Shown here one piece after another: positions 23,181 through 35,170 of a DNA stretch of 64,000 nt. Origin of the DNA: Uranotaenia lowii (Eukaryota > Arthropoda > Insecta > Diptera > Culicidae); contig NC_073693.1 of assembly GCF_029784155.1 (NCBI RefSeq), positions 149,360,843 to 149,424,842 of the forward strand. The letters are read 5' to 3'. A model generated the notes under the pieces. It saw only the letters and a list, made by a program, of their open reading frames with translations, had not been told where the DNA came from and made no database searches. The position numbers and the translations under genes were made by a program. Positions within the stretch are counted from its first letter, which is position 1, and each line of letters begins with the position of its first letter.

Positions 23181-24535
23181 CACAGTGGTCCGAAAAGGCT
23201 GAAAGTGGAACTTTTTTCGTAGCGCTTCTGTTTTTCACTTTATCTCTTAAGTGTCTTCAGAACATTTGCTTCTTCAAACATGGTTCATATTTTTAAATTA
23301 TCAAAAGTTAGTCAAAGCCTACTATAAAAAAATTGAAAATTCTAACTTTTTTAGTTCAATACATAGAGCATTACTTTATACCACAAAGTTGTAGAATACA
23401 AGAAAATATGAAACTTTGTTGAATACACCAAAACTCTATCTCTTTTCAGAGCAGAATTATTAAGGTTTTATTTTAAAAGTTATTTAAAAGTTTGTTTTTT
23501 AAACTTAACTATAGTTAGATGAGAATTTACATGAGTAAAATGTTTTAAACATTTGTTGAGGCATTCAAATCCCACGTTTTGCACAAGATTGCAACATTCT
23601 ACGACGTTTTCTAGCCAACTTATTGCATTTTTAAGTTTTATTTTTACTCAACTTCAAGAGCGTTTATTGCAAAAACGTGCAAGTGGATTTTCAAAACTAA
23701 TAAACCACATTGAAGCTTGAACTTAGTGAAACAAATTGGTGTCGGCACCATTTGTCTCCACGCGCTTATATTTGAACACAACAAGCATAAGTTTGATGTG
23801 TTTTGCGTATTTCCATACAAAAGTTATTTTTAACTGCCTTCTGCCTTCGTTTTGCGTAGCATCTGCGTAGCCTGGAAATCAATTTTTTCATTTTTTGTAT
23901 GGAAACACGTAAAACATATCAAATATATGCTTGTTGTGTTCGAATATGAGAGCGTGGAGACAAATGGTGCTAACACCAATTTGTTGCACTAAGTTCAAGC
24001 TTTAATTTGATTTATTAGTTTTGAAAATCCACTTGCACGTTTTTGCAATAAGCCCTCGTGAAGTTGACTAAAAATAAAACTTAAAAATACAATAAGTTGG
24101 CTGAAATACGTCGTAGAATGTTGCAATCTTGTGCAAAACGTGTGATTTGAATGTCTCAACAAATGTTTAGAACATTTTATTCATGTAAATCCTCATCTAA
24201 CTATAGTTAAGTTTAAAAAACAAACTTTTAAATAACTTTTTAAAATAAAACCTTAATAACTCTGCTCTGAAAAGAGATAGAGTTTTGGTGTATTCAACAA
24301 AGTTTCATATTTTCTTGTATTCTACAACTTTGTGGTATAAAGTAATGCTCTATGTATTGAAATAAAAAAGTTAGAGTTTTCAATTTTTATATAGTAGGCT
24401 TTGACTAACTTTTGATAATTTCAAGTTATGAAGCATGTTTGAAGAAGCAAATGTTCTGAAGACACTTAAGAGATAAAATGAAAGACAGAGGCACTATGAA
24501 AAAAGTTCCACTTTTAGCCCTTTCGGACCACAGTG
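23181..24535. mobile_element. Fold-back element, 1.35 kb, arms about 640 bp
   Basis: Nearly the whole element is an imperfect inverted repeat: left arm about 23181-23822, spacer about 23823-23892, right arm about 23893-24535. The ends, read inward, are CACAGTGGTCCGAAAAGG and CACTGTGGTCCGAAAGGG. Arms differ by scattered substitutions and small indels, so it is much older than the 10.1-kb palindrome. No matching target duplication and no protein are seen. The superfamily is not determined. Confidence 0.8.
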
Positions 24536-25607
24536 CACTGATGTCTTGTGCCGAAAGATGGCCATCCTGCGCCATTTGCGCGAGAAGGTTATCGTAATCA
24601 TAATCAATGTGGTACACAGCTCCATCTTCATACAAAGTTGTCGTCGCGTCGCACGCAAGACGGAAGGCATCTCTTTCGATTTTTTTTTTTGCTTTTTTCA
24701 TCGGTATAGGTGTACTTTAGCGCATCCAATCGAAGCTGCAGGAGTTTTCGATCTTCACTCGCCAAGATGCCGTCATAATCGACACGAACTGTTAACTGTT
24801 AAATTTTAAGACCATGTATACTGTCGTTTTACGCAAGTGTGTACCATGTACCTTTTGAGTAATTTTCACATTTTTGCAGGAAACGACATCTTTCGGTGGA
24901 AAATTTCCAATAAAAACACGAGTATTATACTTTGTTTTGATCTTATGCAAACTTTTGTCGTTTTTACGTAAAAATGTCACACTGGACAAAATTTTATAGA
25001 AAAGTGCTATCCAATGTCGATGACTCAGAAATAGTGAATGTGTTTTTATTTGAATGCTATATCCTTTTATTAAACAAAATATACTTTAAAAGATGGAATT
25101 CTTAATTAAAATCTTCAAAACAGACATTTTAAAAGAAGCAAAAGTTATAGCCATGTGAAAATTTTAAGTTGAAACTCGTATCCTTCTGCGTTCAGATTCT
25201 ACGCAAAAATGTCACATAAAGCATTTCTGGCTATCACTTCCAGGTTTTTGTAGGAAATATTCCTTTTTTGGAAATTTTATTGTAAATTTGTCAATGATCG
25301 ATGGAATCTGAATTTATCCGAGAAACTGAAAATACTGTATTCTTTTCAATTGCGTTTTTCTCAACTGGATGTTTTTTTTCACATGGCACAATCTTGCTTG
25401 GAACGGCAGTATATCGACTCTAAAGCATATTTTTAATCAGATTTTCTAAAGGCCCAAAGATCGGGGGGTATTCGGAAAATTTTAATCTTGACCGCTTAGT
25501 ACCTAACCCTGCTTTTAGACGAAGTCTACTAAGACCGGCATAAAACCAAAGAAAATCATAATTTTTACTTAGCTTTTGCGCAGAATGATTTAAAATATGT
25601 AAATCTA
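24536..25607. other. AT-rich non-coding stretch
   Basis: No gene is seen. Repeated phrases such as aaaaatgtcaca (near 24970 and 25206) hint at an old repetitive element, but no ends could be defined. Confidence 0.35.
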
Positions 25608-25924
25608 AGAGCAAGTTCATTCGTGTTGGGAAAAGTGATAGAAATTTTGACACTTGTAGCACATTTTGGAAACTTTACCATGTAGAAACATTTTCAAGAT
25701 CTGTGGCCTCCAAGATTTATTTACAACACGTGTTCTATTTTCGGATGCTGTGATGCAAAAAAAGATCAATTTCTATCACATACTACTGAAATATAAACAG
25801 TGTTGTGAAAAAAAATCAGCGCCCAAAGATCTTGAAAACATTGTTGCATGGTAAAATTTACAAAATGTGCTACAAGTTTCAAAATGTTTAACCACTTTTT
25901 CCCAACACGCGTGAACTTGCTCTA
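25608..25924. repeat. Inverted repeat, arms about 98 bp
   Basis: Arms at about 25608-25705 and 25826-25924 pair with roughly 85% identity by eye. Landmarks are gagcaagttca and cttgtagcacatttt on the left, with their complements on the right. It is probably the core of a decayed MITE. No target duplication was found. Confidence 0.6.
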
Positions 25925-26766
25925 ACAATTCATACTCATGAAAACTGTTAGACAAGCAGTTGTCAAAAGCTACAGCAAAGAAAATCTTTAAAACATTAAA
26001 ATAAAACAATTTTTCGTAAAATCATCAATTTGGTAGTCTCTGATATCCTTAACCCTAATCCGCTCTTGAGTGGCAATATGACACTATTGGAAGTTTTAAG
26101 GCTTGTTACTTTTTTCAGGCACTTCAAAACAAAACAATTATTTCGGGGACCCCAAATAAATTCATGAAATCTTTCATTTTGCATCATAAGTTTTTAAGGA
26201 CTCCCCCTGAAAGTCCAGAAAAAAAACTCCCTAATCAGAGCTTGAGTGACCCTTCTGAAGTGAAATATTTCTAAATCGTTTCCACTGCTATCATTAAGAA
26301 AATATCCATATAAACATTTTAATGTCAGTAAAAAATGTTCCGAAATTGTACACAGTTATATTCACTTGCTTCCTCGCAGTTCAACATCTATAATAAAAAA
26401 ATATCCCTTACTGAAACTACCATAAGTCATATATGGTTTACTAAAAACATTTGTTAAGAATTCGTGAAAGCTGGAGTTGAAAGCTACTCGATGGAACATC
26501 TATAACTATTTCCACATATTTTTCAATTTTTTTTAGTTAAGTCTAAAAAACATAGTTTTCATTTCACCTCCTGTAAACATTTTTTTTTTTTTGAGATAGA
26601 AAAAAATGTTTTTATTATAGAAATGAACAGGGAATTGAATCTACTAGCTATTCGCGGTAGTTTTTTTGAAATTTGAAATATCATCGTTTTTTGTAATCTT
26701 ACCAGAATTTGCACACAATTGCAATTGCATTCAGTGAATTTCCACTGTTTAGACAAATAAAAAGTA
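25925..26766. other. AT-rich non-coding stretch
   Basis: No gene is seen. Two related phrases, ccctaatccgctcttgagtg (about 26052) and ccctaatcagagcttgagtg (about 26230), form a short direct repeat of unknown origin. Confidence 0.35.
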
Positions 26767-26768
26767 TA

Positions 26769-27718
26769 CCGTCAACTGGGGCAACATGCAACAATTTTCA
26801 ACTTCAATAGCTTCTAAAAAACTTATGTTCACAGTTAATCGTATCCTTTATGCATTAAAAGTTTTAAGGATGCTGGGACATCAAATTGGCGTAGTTAAAA
26901 AAATTATTGGTTTCTTCAGTTATTAATAATTTTCTAAAAACATGCGATTTTCACCCTTCTTAGTAAATGGGGTAACTTGCAACAAACTTAGTTTTTAATA
27001 AAAAATCTTATGAACACGTACGAAAATTCATACTTTTTAATATATTTGCGATGTCTAAAAGACCATTACGCATGACAACACCAATTGCAGTAGTTTTTGG
27101 GTCTGCAAAAACAAATTTTCACATTTTTTCTGAAATTAAGGATGCTGCATACATTTAGGAGTTAAATAATACTACGAAAAATTCTAAAAGCTGAAATCAT
27201 AAAAATAAATGTTTGGATGAATGAAATTTAAATGTTTACAAACGCGTGATTCAAAACATTCATATTCCAACACTTGGAAACGAGATTTACATGGTATTTC
27301 TTTGATTTGCATTTTGTTGCATTTAACCCCAGACACCTAACTGAATATTAAAAATATTCATTTAAAAAAATTGGGTGATTGTTCGAAAAATATTTTTACA
27401 CTAACAATGTTGGTATAATATGAGGAAACCTGTAAAAAGTTTGTAGGTAATTTTATCAAGCCGATTCGTCATACTGGGTAAAGTTTTTTTCAGCATTAAA
27501 AAATGTTAAAATTTGTACATTTATTGCTCGATTTTTCAAATTTTACATAAAAAGAAAATTAAGACAACTAGCTTTAGATGCGAGAAATTATGTCATAATC
27601 ATTTTGTTATCATTAAAAGATAACTTTATTACAATACATTAAATTAAAAATTGATTCAATGTAGTGTTATATAAATGTTGCATCGAACCCCGCTGTTGCA
27701 TGATGCCCCGTTTGACGG
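26769..27718. mobile_element. TA-flanked MITE, TACCGT family, copy 1
   Basis: The inverted ends read inward CCGTCAACTGGGGCAACATG and CCGTCAAACGGGGCATCATG, both continuing CAAC. They are flanked by TA at 26767-26768 and 27719-27720. The 950-bp interior is AT-rich without a transposase. A related element spans 47820-48721 and an unpaired right end lies at about 56910-56932. Known: TA duplication with such ends fits Tc1/mariner-type MITEs. Confidence 0.85.
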
Positions 27719-27720
27719 TA

Positions 27721-28360
27721 TTCAAAGGAAATCCAATTTAATTGACATTCTTAGGAAATAAATAAAATTCCGCTGTGATGTGTATGCCGCAAATACACTC
27801 CTTCTCTCAACACAAAAAACTCATGTTAAACTTCAGCTTTCATGAACTCTAAAGCAATATTTTTTCGAGTAAAACATATGTGACTAACGGTAGTCATAGT
27901 AAGGGATGTTTTTTCAGATATTTATTGCAAAAAAGTAAGTGAAAATAACTGTATAAAATGCTCGACACTGACATTAAAATGTTTCTATTGATGTATGTTT
28001 TGAAATTTTTTTAACGTAGTAACGCAAAGTTATAACTTTTTAGGCGAGAAGTGTCAAATTGACACTCCAGGGACTATAACGGGTATAAAAATTAGGAACG
28101 GATGATTTGTTTTTCGATCTGAAAAGAGATTGGCAAATTAATTGAAAAGTTACAACCATTCTGAATTGATTGCTTGAAAGTTTTTCGAAATCATTATCCA
28201 AAGCTTTTGGGGTTATAGAGGGTTAAAATACTCAAACATCTACATATATTCAGCTTAATTTTTACATCTATGAATATCAAGTATTGTGCTTTAATATGAG
28301 TGTCTGAGTGGAAGATTTTCATAGTTTTTAACGACTTGATTGAAAATTATTTAGGTTAAA
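27721..28360. other. AT-rich non-coding stretch
   Basis: No gene or element could be defined between the MITE and the 3' end of the LINE. Confidence 0.35.
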
Positions 28361-28366
28361 GCTTAT

Positions 28367-29930
28367 AAATTTATTTATTTATTTATTTAACAATCTTTGC
28401 AGATGCTTCAAATTATTTACAGAGATTAAACTAACTTATCCTAGATTTAAACACAGATTTCGACAAATTAAAATCAAATTCACTAGCAATTTCGTTAAAT
28501 TTTGCACAACATACATCTAAAGGATTGTTCTGACCATATAGAGTTCGTCGGTGAGAAAGTCTTAACAATTCCTGCGACCGGGTCGTTCTTAAAGGAGCAT
28601 TAAACGGCAGGAGCGACAACAATTCCGGACAATCCACGTTATTCTGAATGATGTCGAAAATGAAGAGGCGTTGTAGGAAAACGCGCCTTGATTCCAGCGT
28701 CGGTAGATTTAGTAGTAAGCACCGTTGTTCGTAAGGCGGGAGCTCAAATCCGTTGTTCCATGGTAGCTGACGTAATGCGTATCTGACGAAGCATCGTTGT
28801 ACTTTCTCGATTTTCTTTGATTGTACCGCCTGATATGGTGCCCAAATTTGCACTCCAAATTCTAGAATGCTGCGCACAAGAGCACAATACAACGATTTCA
28901 GACTATAGAAATCACTGAAATACTGCGTGTTCCGTCGTATGAAGCCAAGAACCGAAAAACCTTTGGCTACTGTCGTGGAAATATGCTGAGAAAAACTGAG
29001 CTTGCTGTCCAAAGTAATACCAAGGTCCTTGACGACCGATGTGCGATTCAGGATAGTCGTTGACATGTTGTACTCAAAACTAATAGGCCTTCGTTGTCGA
29101 GTGAACGTAATGGTAGTACATTTGGTTATGTTGGGAGCCATACCGTTCTGATTACACCAAGTGAGAAGACAGTCAATGTCCTTTTGGAGAGCGCAGCAAT
29201 CGACTAACGAGGAGATTGTTCGGAAAATTTTGAGATCATCGGCGTACATCAGTTTTTCCGACTCAAGAATAGTATTCAAATCGTTGATGAAGAGGAGAAA
29301 TATCAGAGGTCCCAGATGACTCCCCTGGGGCACTCCCGAGGTTATTTGAAACGGAGACGAGTTAACAGAGCCCAGTCGTACGAAAGCAGTTCGACCTACG
29401 AGGTACGAGTTAATCCAGTTGCAGAGCCAGTCCGGAAACCCCAATCGCCGCATTTTTTCTACAGCCAAATCATGCGGTACCTTATCGAAGGCTTTACTCA
29501 GGTCTACATATACGGCATCGACTTGTTTACGTTTATCTAGCCTGCCAACTAATTTCGAAACGTACGTCATGAGGTTGGTGGTCGTTGATCTACGTTTCAT
29601 GAACCCATGTTGATCTTCAGAGATGGTATGTTGCACAGTTTGATACAACACATCGTAAACGAGGCTCTCAAAAACTTTCGGAAAACAGCTCAGAATTGAA
29701 ATTCCTCGATAATTTTCTGCTCTATTCATGTTTCCTGCTTTATGAATTGGGGTTATCGAGGCAATTTTCCAGGTCCCAGGAAATACAGCCTCCTCCAACG
29801 ATTTGTTGAAGATGATCGAAATTGGTGCGGAAAGAGAAGCAGCACATTTTTTAACCAAGAGTGTTGGAATGCCGTCCGGTCCAGGTCCTTTCGATTCATC
29901 GATAGAATTTATTTTTCAAACCTTTATCAA
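28367..29930 (-). mobile_element. 5'-truncated non-LTR retrotransposon, YADD type
   Basis: Minus-strand LINE fragment. Its 3' end is an (AAAT)n microsatellite (28367-28390 on the plus strand as tttatttattta), a tail type seen in CR1- and I-group elements rather than a plain poly(A). Its 5' end stops within the reverse transcriptase near 29905-29930, so Gag, endonuclease and the first RT blocks are gone, as in ordinary 5' truncation during insertion. Target duplications could not be resolved against the AT-rich flanks. Confidence 0.85.
28431..29858 (-). pseudogene. Reverse transcriptase of LINE (partial ORF2)
   Basis: An intact 475-residue frame from the first available Met. Coding homology extends upstream to about 29905, where GPGPDGIP, an early RT block, is readable. 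Motifs: ENYRGISILSCFPKVFE, QHGFMKRRSTTTNL, motif A VYVDLSKAFDKVPHD, motif B SGVPQGSHLGPLIFLLFINDL, motif C LMYADDLKIF. The thumb and C-terminal region end with FNLSKSVFKSRIS just before the stop. All catalytic aspartates (one in A, two in YADD) are present. It lacks the endonuclease and start of ORF2, so it is a fragment. The clade (CR1/I/Jockey group) cannot be settled by eye. The long unbroken frame implies a recent insertion. Confidence 0.9.
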
Positions 29931-30041
29931 TACCATAAGTAAAAAATTTAATTTCAATAACAAGTATTTTTGGTGTGACGCAGAAAATTCTTCGAGCGAT
30001 TCCTGCTTTTTGAAAAATCAGTTTTTCAAATTTCTAACCTA

Positions 30042-30860
30042 TAGGGTAATTACCTAGATTTCTACAGTTTTTGCTTGTTTTGTCAGAAAAACCATGTAAA
30101 TCAATTAATTGCCTAAAGTTTTTCATCTCAAATATGATTGGTTCTATGAATCAGACTTTATGCTTCATTCTCTACCTTTTACATTGATCAAAAGTCAGAA
30201 AGCAAAGATTTTATTATCCTTTTACTTAAACCTCTCGATAATCTAGTTTTCGACATTCAGTTTTAGTTTTCGACACAAAAAGTTTTAGTTTTTGACCAGA
30301 ACATTTGCACCTCCTTTGTTAGCACAGGAATATGAATATTTGAATATTAGAATTGCTTGTCTACTTCACGGCGTTTTTTACACCATGGAAACAGTATAAA
30401 CATACCCAGGAAGATGGATGTCGAAAGATAGGTTATTGGGTGAATTTTCGACTCTAGTTTTCGGCAGCCTAAAAAACAGTTGAAATTTCTTAAAATGTTA
30501 GCAAAAATATGAAATAAATCACCGAAAAGATTGATTTCAGAACCTTATCTATCCATTGATTCCTTTTATGTTGCTTTCAATCGAATAAAATGGGAAGTTT
30601 TTCCATGATTCAAAATCATTCTTATTTGGTCGATTGCATTGGATTTCACAGGTGATTTAGAATGTTACTTTCGAATTATTGATTTACTACTTTTAAACAA
30701 CTTATTTAGAAGAATTTTTATATTCAACGTATACTAAACTGGGAGAGCAAAAATAGAAAAATATGAACATAGATAGCTTGAGTCACCAAATAGAAAGATA
30801 AGCCTTTTATTAAAATATTGTCGAAAACTAGCTCCTGTCGAAATCTAGAGTATCTACCTG
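30042..30860. mobile_element. Possible MITE with TTTTCGAC motifs
   Basis: The ends are imperfect inverted repeats: left GGTAATTACCTAGATTTCTAC, right (inward) GGTAGATACTCTAGATTTCG. TTTTCGACA-like motifs recur near both ends (about 30240-30300 and 30820-30845). No transposase is seen, and a target duplication is uncertain. Confidence 0.4.
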
Positions 30861-31103
30861 CTGTTTTTACCTACTACGCGTGTCCTTGACATCAAAAACT
30901 TAGAAAGTGACATAAGTAGTGAAAAATGCAGATAAAAATGATCAATTTTTAAACTTTTGTCCACGGGTTAACGAACTGTGCAGAGTTCATCTGGACATAC
31001 ATTGAAATTATTCTCTCGGGTATTTTTGATTATCATCGCCATTTCTCTGATGGTTGAATCTGGCAATAAAGACCGGTGACATGGAACCCTTGTAAAATAT
31101 GTA

Positions 31104-31796
31104 CACAGTCAATTTTCTTTAGCTGGAAACCAGCAAAATTTTGCTGGTTTTTGTCCCGCTGGTTTTCCAGTAAAATATTCAGCAAAATGAATTGCTGAAA
31201 ATGATCAGCAAACTCAATTGCTGGAAATCCAGCAATCTGAAAATTTTGTTTTTCTGGAAACCTACAAATTTTCAGTTCAAATTGATTTGTTTTCATTGCT
31301 TTTTTATTATTATTTCCCTAAATTAGGAATATCTGCATTTATTTATTTTATTTATTCCAAATTATAATTTTGACACACAAATTTTAGTAATTTATATGTT
31401 TTTCAGTGACTGTAAACTATATCCCTGATGATTTTTTCCGTGGCGCACAAGCAACTGCGTTTGGTCATTCTCGGGCCATTGTTACGAATTGATTTTTCTG
31501 GAAAATATGAAAAATTTCGTCAGTTGTATTGTAAATTTAAAGCTAACTACTACTTACAAATGTTGATTTTTTCATAAGAAAACACATAACTGACCCATAC
31601 TACATTTTCACGATCATACGAAAATAACAAGTCCCCAATTTGACAGATCGATTGCTGATTTTCCAGCAATTCGGATCGTTTGCTGAAAAAAAAAACAGCA
31701 AAATAAAAAATGTTAGCTGGTTTTCAGCAAAAGTTTGGATTGTTGAACATTGTCAGCAAAATTTTTTGCTGAAAATTGAGGCAAAAATTTACTGTG
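31104..31796. mobile_element. TA-flanked MITE rich in CAGCAAA/TTTGCTG
   Basis: A 693-bp element between TA dinucleotides (31102-31103 and 31797-31798), with inward ends CACAGTCAATTTT and CACAGTAAATTTT. Both subterminal regions carry many inverted copies of CAGCAAA, TTGCTGG and CCAGCAA, and the middle does not. No protein is encoded. Such clustered motifs could be transposase binding sites (inference). Confidence 0.75.
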
Positions 31797-31989
31797 TATA
31801 GAGTGAATGGACGGAATAGAAGTTGAAATTCATTGTCCGACGCCATGTTGATATCCAAAGAGACGAAAAGTCACGATAAGAATTTTTAATTTTCTGTCAT
31901 TGTAATTCCAATCGAGCAAAACCAAGCAATCTTTAAGGCAGCCCTACATCAGGGTTGCAAGCTCATTTTTTTTAAAAGGGATCAGATGG

Positions 31990-34900
31990 CGCCTCTTGTT
32001 TACTTTAGTCTCTTTAATAAAAATAAAAAATAATAATTTCAAATATATAGCAAAACTTTCGCAAATATAAAAAAAATGTCTGAAATTTGACAATCGATTG
32101 ACTATTACAAATCTGAATGTGGAAAATGACAAAACTTTGAACAAAGTACTTGAAATGTGGTTAAAAAACTAAGCCAAAAAATAAGACAAATTATCACAAA
32201 ATAATCCCTTAAGTATGAAAAAATTGATAAAAATTTCACGAAAATGCCAAACAATATGAAAAGTGTGATAAAAATATGGCAAAATTTTGACAAATATGAT
32301 AGAATCATTATCATAATTATTACCACACGTCCAGAGGGGACAGGGTCTAAGCCCTCGGATCCCTGGTCGTTCCTCTGGGGATCAGTGAGGGTGGGTCTAC
32401 ATCGCCGTCTTTTGCACTGGCTAGCTTGATCTGGATGTCAACGGTCAACAAGGTCGGCTTTGTGCCTACTGTTTATATCCAAAACTCGAATGTGATATTG
32501 ATGTGGATGTTACAAATGATATTTCTTTTAATTAGTGTTTTATTGAGTGTTTATAATTTCTGTGTGTTTTGTGTGGTGTTTTGTGTATTGTGTGTGTTGA
32601 AGTGTACTCACGTCGATACAGGCCTGCGGCGGGGAATCTCGGCTCACAAGTGGTGGTTCTGGTGGCTCGTCGATGGCTGGGATGTGGTGACGGATGTGTG
32701 GCGATCAAACAGGGTCTTGACGGTGTTCTGGCGGAGGCTTGGCGAGAGCTTGATGGAAGCCTGGTCTTGGCTTAGCGGAGACCGGCTTACCGATACGTTC
32801 GTCGTGGCTTGGCGGCTCGCCGGAAACTTGGCGATGCACTAGCGTTGACCTGACGAACGATTAGTGGGTATCGTTTAGTAGAGATCCTTTGCCTGGTTAA
32901 TTGGTGGACCGAGGCAGGGTCTCTCAGCAGAAAGGAATCTTCCGGAGTGGTTTGGTGGCTATCAACCGGCTTGGTTCGATAGTGGAGCAGACACGATACC
33001 ATGTGGCGGGCACGTGTAGGAGAAGCACTTTTTCCAGGGGTCCTTGGCCAATAATTTGCTGGAAATTCAGCATGCACGGGAGTTCCGACGTGTCCGGGAG
33101 ATGTATTGCGCCCCGGCAGCTTGGAATTACGTAAAAGCTGTGTCTTAGGGCGTTTTGCTGGCCCACAGTCGAACTCACTTCGCACTAATTGCGCCTTAAT
33201 GCTGGCAACTAACGCATGCGTGGTCTTCACTCGGCGGCTACCACCCGAAAGAGAAACTCTTTCGACCTCCTCGTTCTGAGCTGTCATCTGCTTTTCCCAT
33301 TGCCTCCCATTGAACCGTAATTCGCCCCTTCTTTGTGATGTTCGAATTGTTATGTTAAATGTCGTGTGGTGTTATACCTAGTCCTGTTCACTTAGCCATT
33401 ATTTGATCTGAATTTAAAATTAATTACCTAACATTTATAAAATAATAAATAAATTAAACACCTAACGTGGAATAAATAAACAAAAACCGACATGCAAACT
33501 ATGAACTGTTACAAACGGTAACATAATTTGACTTTTGAGTGACAAAAACCTGACATAACTAAAATTAGGACAAAATTTTGACATAAAACAAATTTAAACA
33601 TGACAAAATAATAACAAAAAAATGAACTATCAAATCACAACAATCTGACAAACTAGGGGCAGGAAAACTGATACAAAAAAATTTGTTTTAACGTCATATT
33701 TCTCAAATAAATCTAACGACCAGTGCGGAGGTTGAAATTTTACTTTCTTATAGAATGAATTTCAACAAAACTTTTTCAATACTGAAAAGCACCTGATTTG
33801 CAATACACAATAATTTAATTAGGTTTCATTATGTTCTGGCAAATTCTTGCAGACTCATGCGTGATAACTCGCGCAAATTTCGTTGAAGTTTTTGAAGCTG
33901 ATATTGACAATCATTATTTGGCAATCTAGCTGGTGTTATCGATTTAGATGTTTATTTTTGAGTATGGTGCAATCAATTCAGAAGACTTAAAATTAAGCGC
34001 CTAAACAACTGAGCTACATGACTCGCTATGCGATATTTATCATCAAACGTTTTAATTTAAACGACTACACATCTTCTCGAAATTTGCTGACTTTTTGCCG
34101 AACAGTTAAAAAAAAAAACAATACAAAAACGATCCAGGGAATTTTAGTCTTCCTACTCTAGTGTCAAACAATTGATAAAACTATATTGTGACAAAGTTGG
34201 TAAAAATAGAGCAATATTTTGAAATTAAAATGACAAATGTGCTAAAATTTGACAAAGTTCTACGTCAAAATAATAAAAAAAAAACTGACAAAATTATGAA
34301 GAACGGTATAAAAATACAAAAAAATTCTGCCAAAAACATGTTAAATATGAAAAAATGAGTATAACAAATATGGTACAAAAATATGACAAATGTGATGAAA
34401 ATATGACGAAATGATGACAAAACTGAGACGAAACTATTGGCTTGTGATATATGTAGCTCCTGAGCCAATGTCCGTGAGTTCGAATCCAAAAGAAAACATG
34501 GAACATAGTTGTACCGGATAAGTTTTTCAGTAATTTTCCGCCAACTGCATCGTTGATGTAAGGGGCCGTTCAGTTATTATATAATACAATTTTCGCGCAT
34601 TTTCGACCCCCCTCTCCTTTTAGTAACATATTTGTGTAAGAATTTCTATTCAAAATCTGCAAACCGTTGAAAACTGCTATATAACCATCTAATTCAGTGC
34701 TGTTAAGGATTCTTTTTTTGTGACGAATAGAATCCGTATAATTATGTACTTGATTTGTGATGTGAGTAAAAATCATCATTAATGACAGAATTTTACATTA
34801 CGAAATCGTATTCTGTGTCATGCAATATAAGCTATTTCAGTATTTTTGTTTGTGAAAATGTTCGTAACGAGAGCGCTTTCTTTGCCATGTTATATTATCG

Positions 34901-35170
34901 GATTTAAATTCCAGGTCTGATAACGACTCAAATTTTTAACATTGTTTGACAAAAATACGACAAAAAAAAATGACAAAATTATGACAAAAATTTAAATTTC
35001 GAAAGTCTGACAAAAAAAAAATTTTTCTCGTCATTGGTTGTCACATTTTTGTTATAAATTTGTCATATATTGGTCACTTTTGTCATATTGTCGTCATATT
35101 TTCATCGCATTTGTCATATTTTTGCCAGAGTTCCTTTTTTTTTGTCATAAATCTGTTGCCATATTTTGTT
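31990..35170. repeat. Degenerate TGACAAA-type repeat tracts around a GC-richer island
   Basis: Short, irregularly spaced copies of (A)ATATGACAAA, TGACAAAAT and TGATAAAAA fill about 32050-32310, 33530-33660, 34190-34435 and 34940-35010. At about 35030-35165 the motif runs in the opposite orientation (TTTGTCATATT). The spacing of roughly 10-18 bp is too irregular for a clean satellite. Near 34561-34620, GGGGCCGTTCAG ... TTCGACCCCCC resembles the end of a repeat family common in insects. The tracts may be the two sides of one large decayed element. Confidence 0.5.
32330..33310. other. GC-richer island, unrecognised, with 166-residue minus-strand frame
   Basis: This approximately 1-kb block is markedly GC-richer than its surroundings, starting near CCAGAGGGGACAGGG and ending near CCCATTGAACCG. 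A 166-residue frame on the minus strand (33287-32787) is rich in Ser, Arg, Pro and Thr and has no motif I recognise. Overlapping frames on both strands are similarly long, so coding status is doubtful. It could be the 5' region of a retrotransposon Gag, a host exon, or non-coding. Confidence 0.3.

Noticed and set aside
32426..32842. 138-residue plus-strand frame with Val/Cys-rich segment
   Set aside because: The hydrophobic stretch comes from a GTGTTTTGTGT simple repeat, and it overlaps equally long frames on the other strand.
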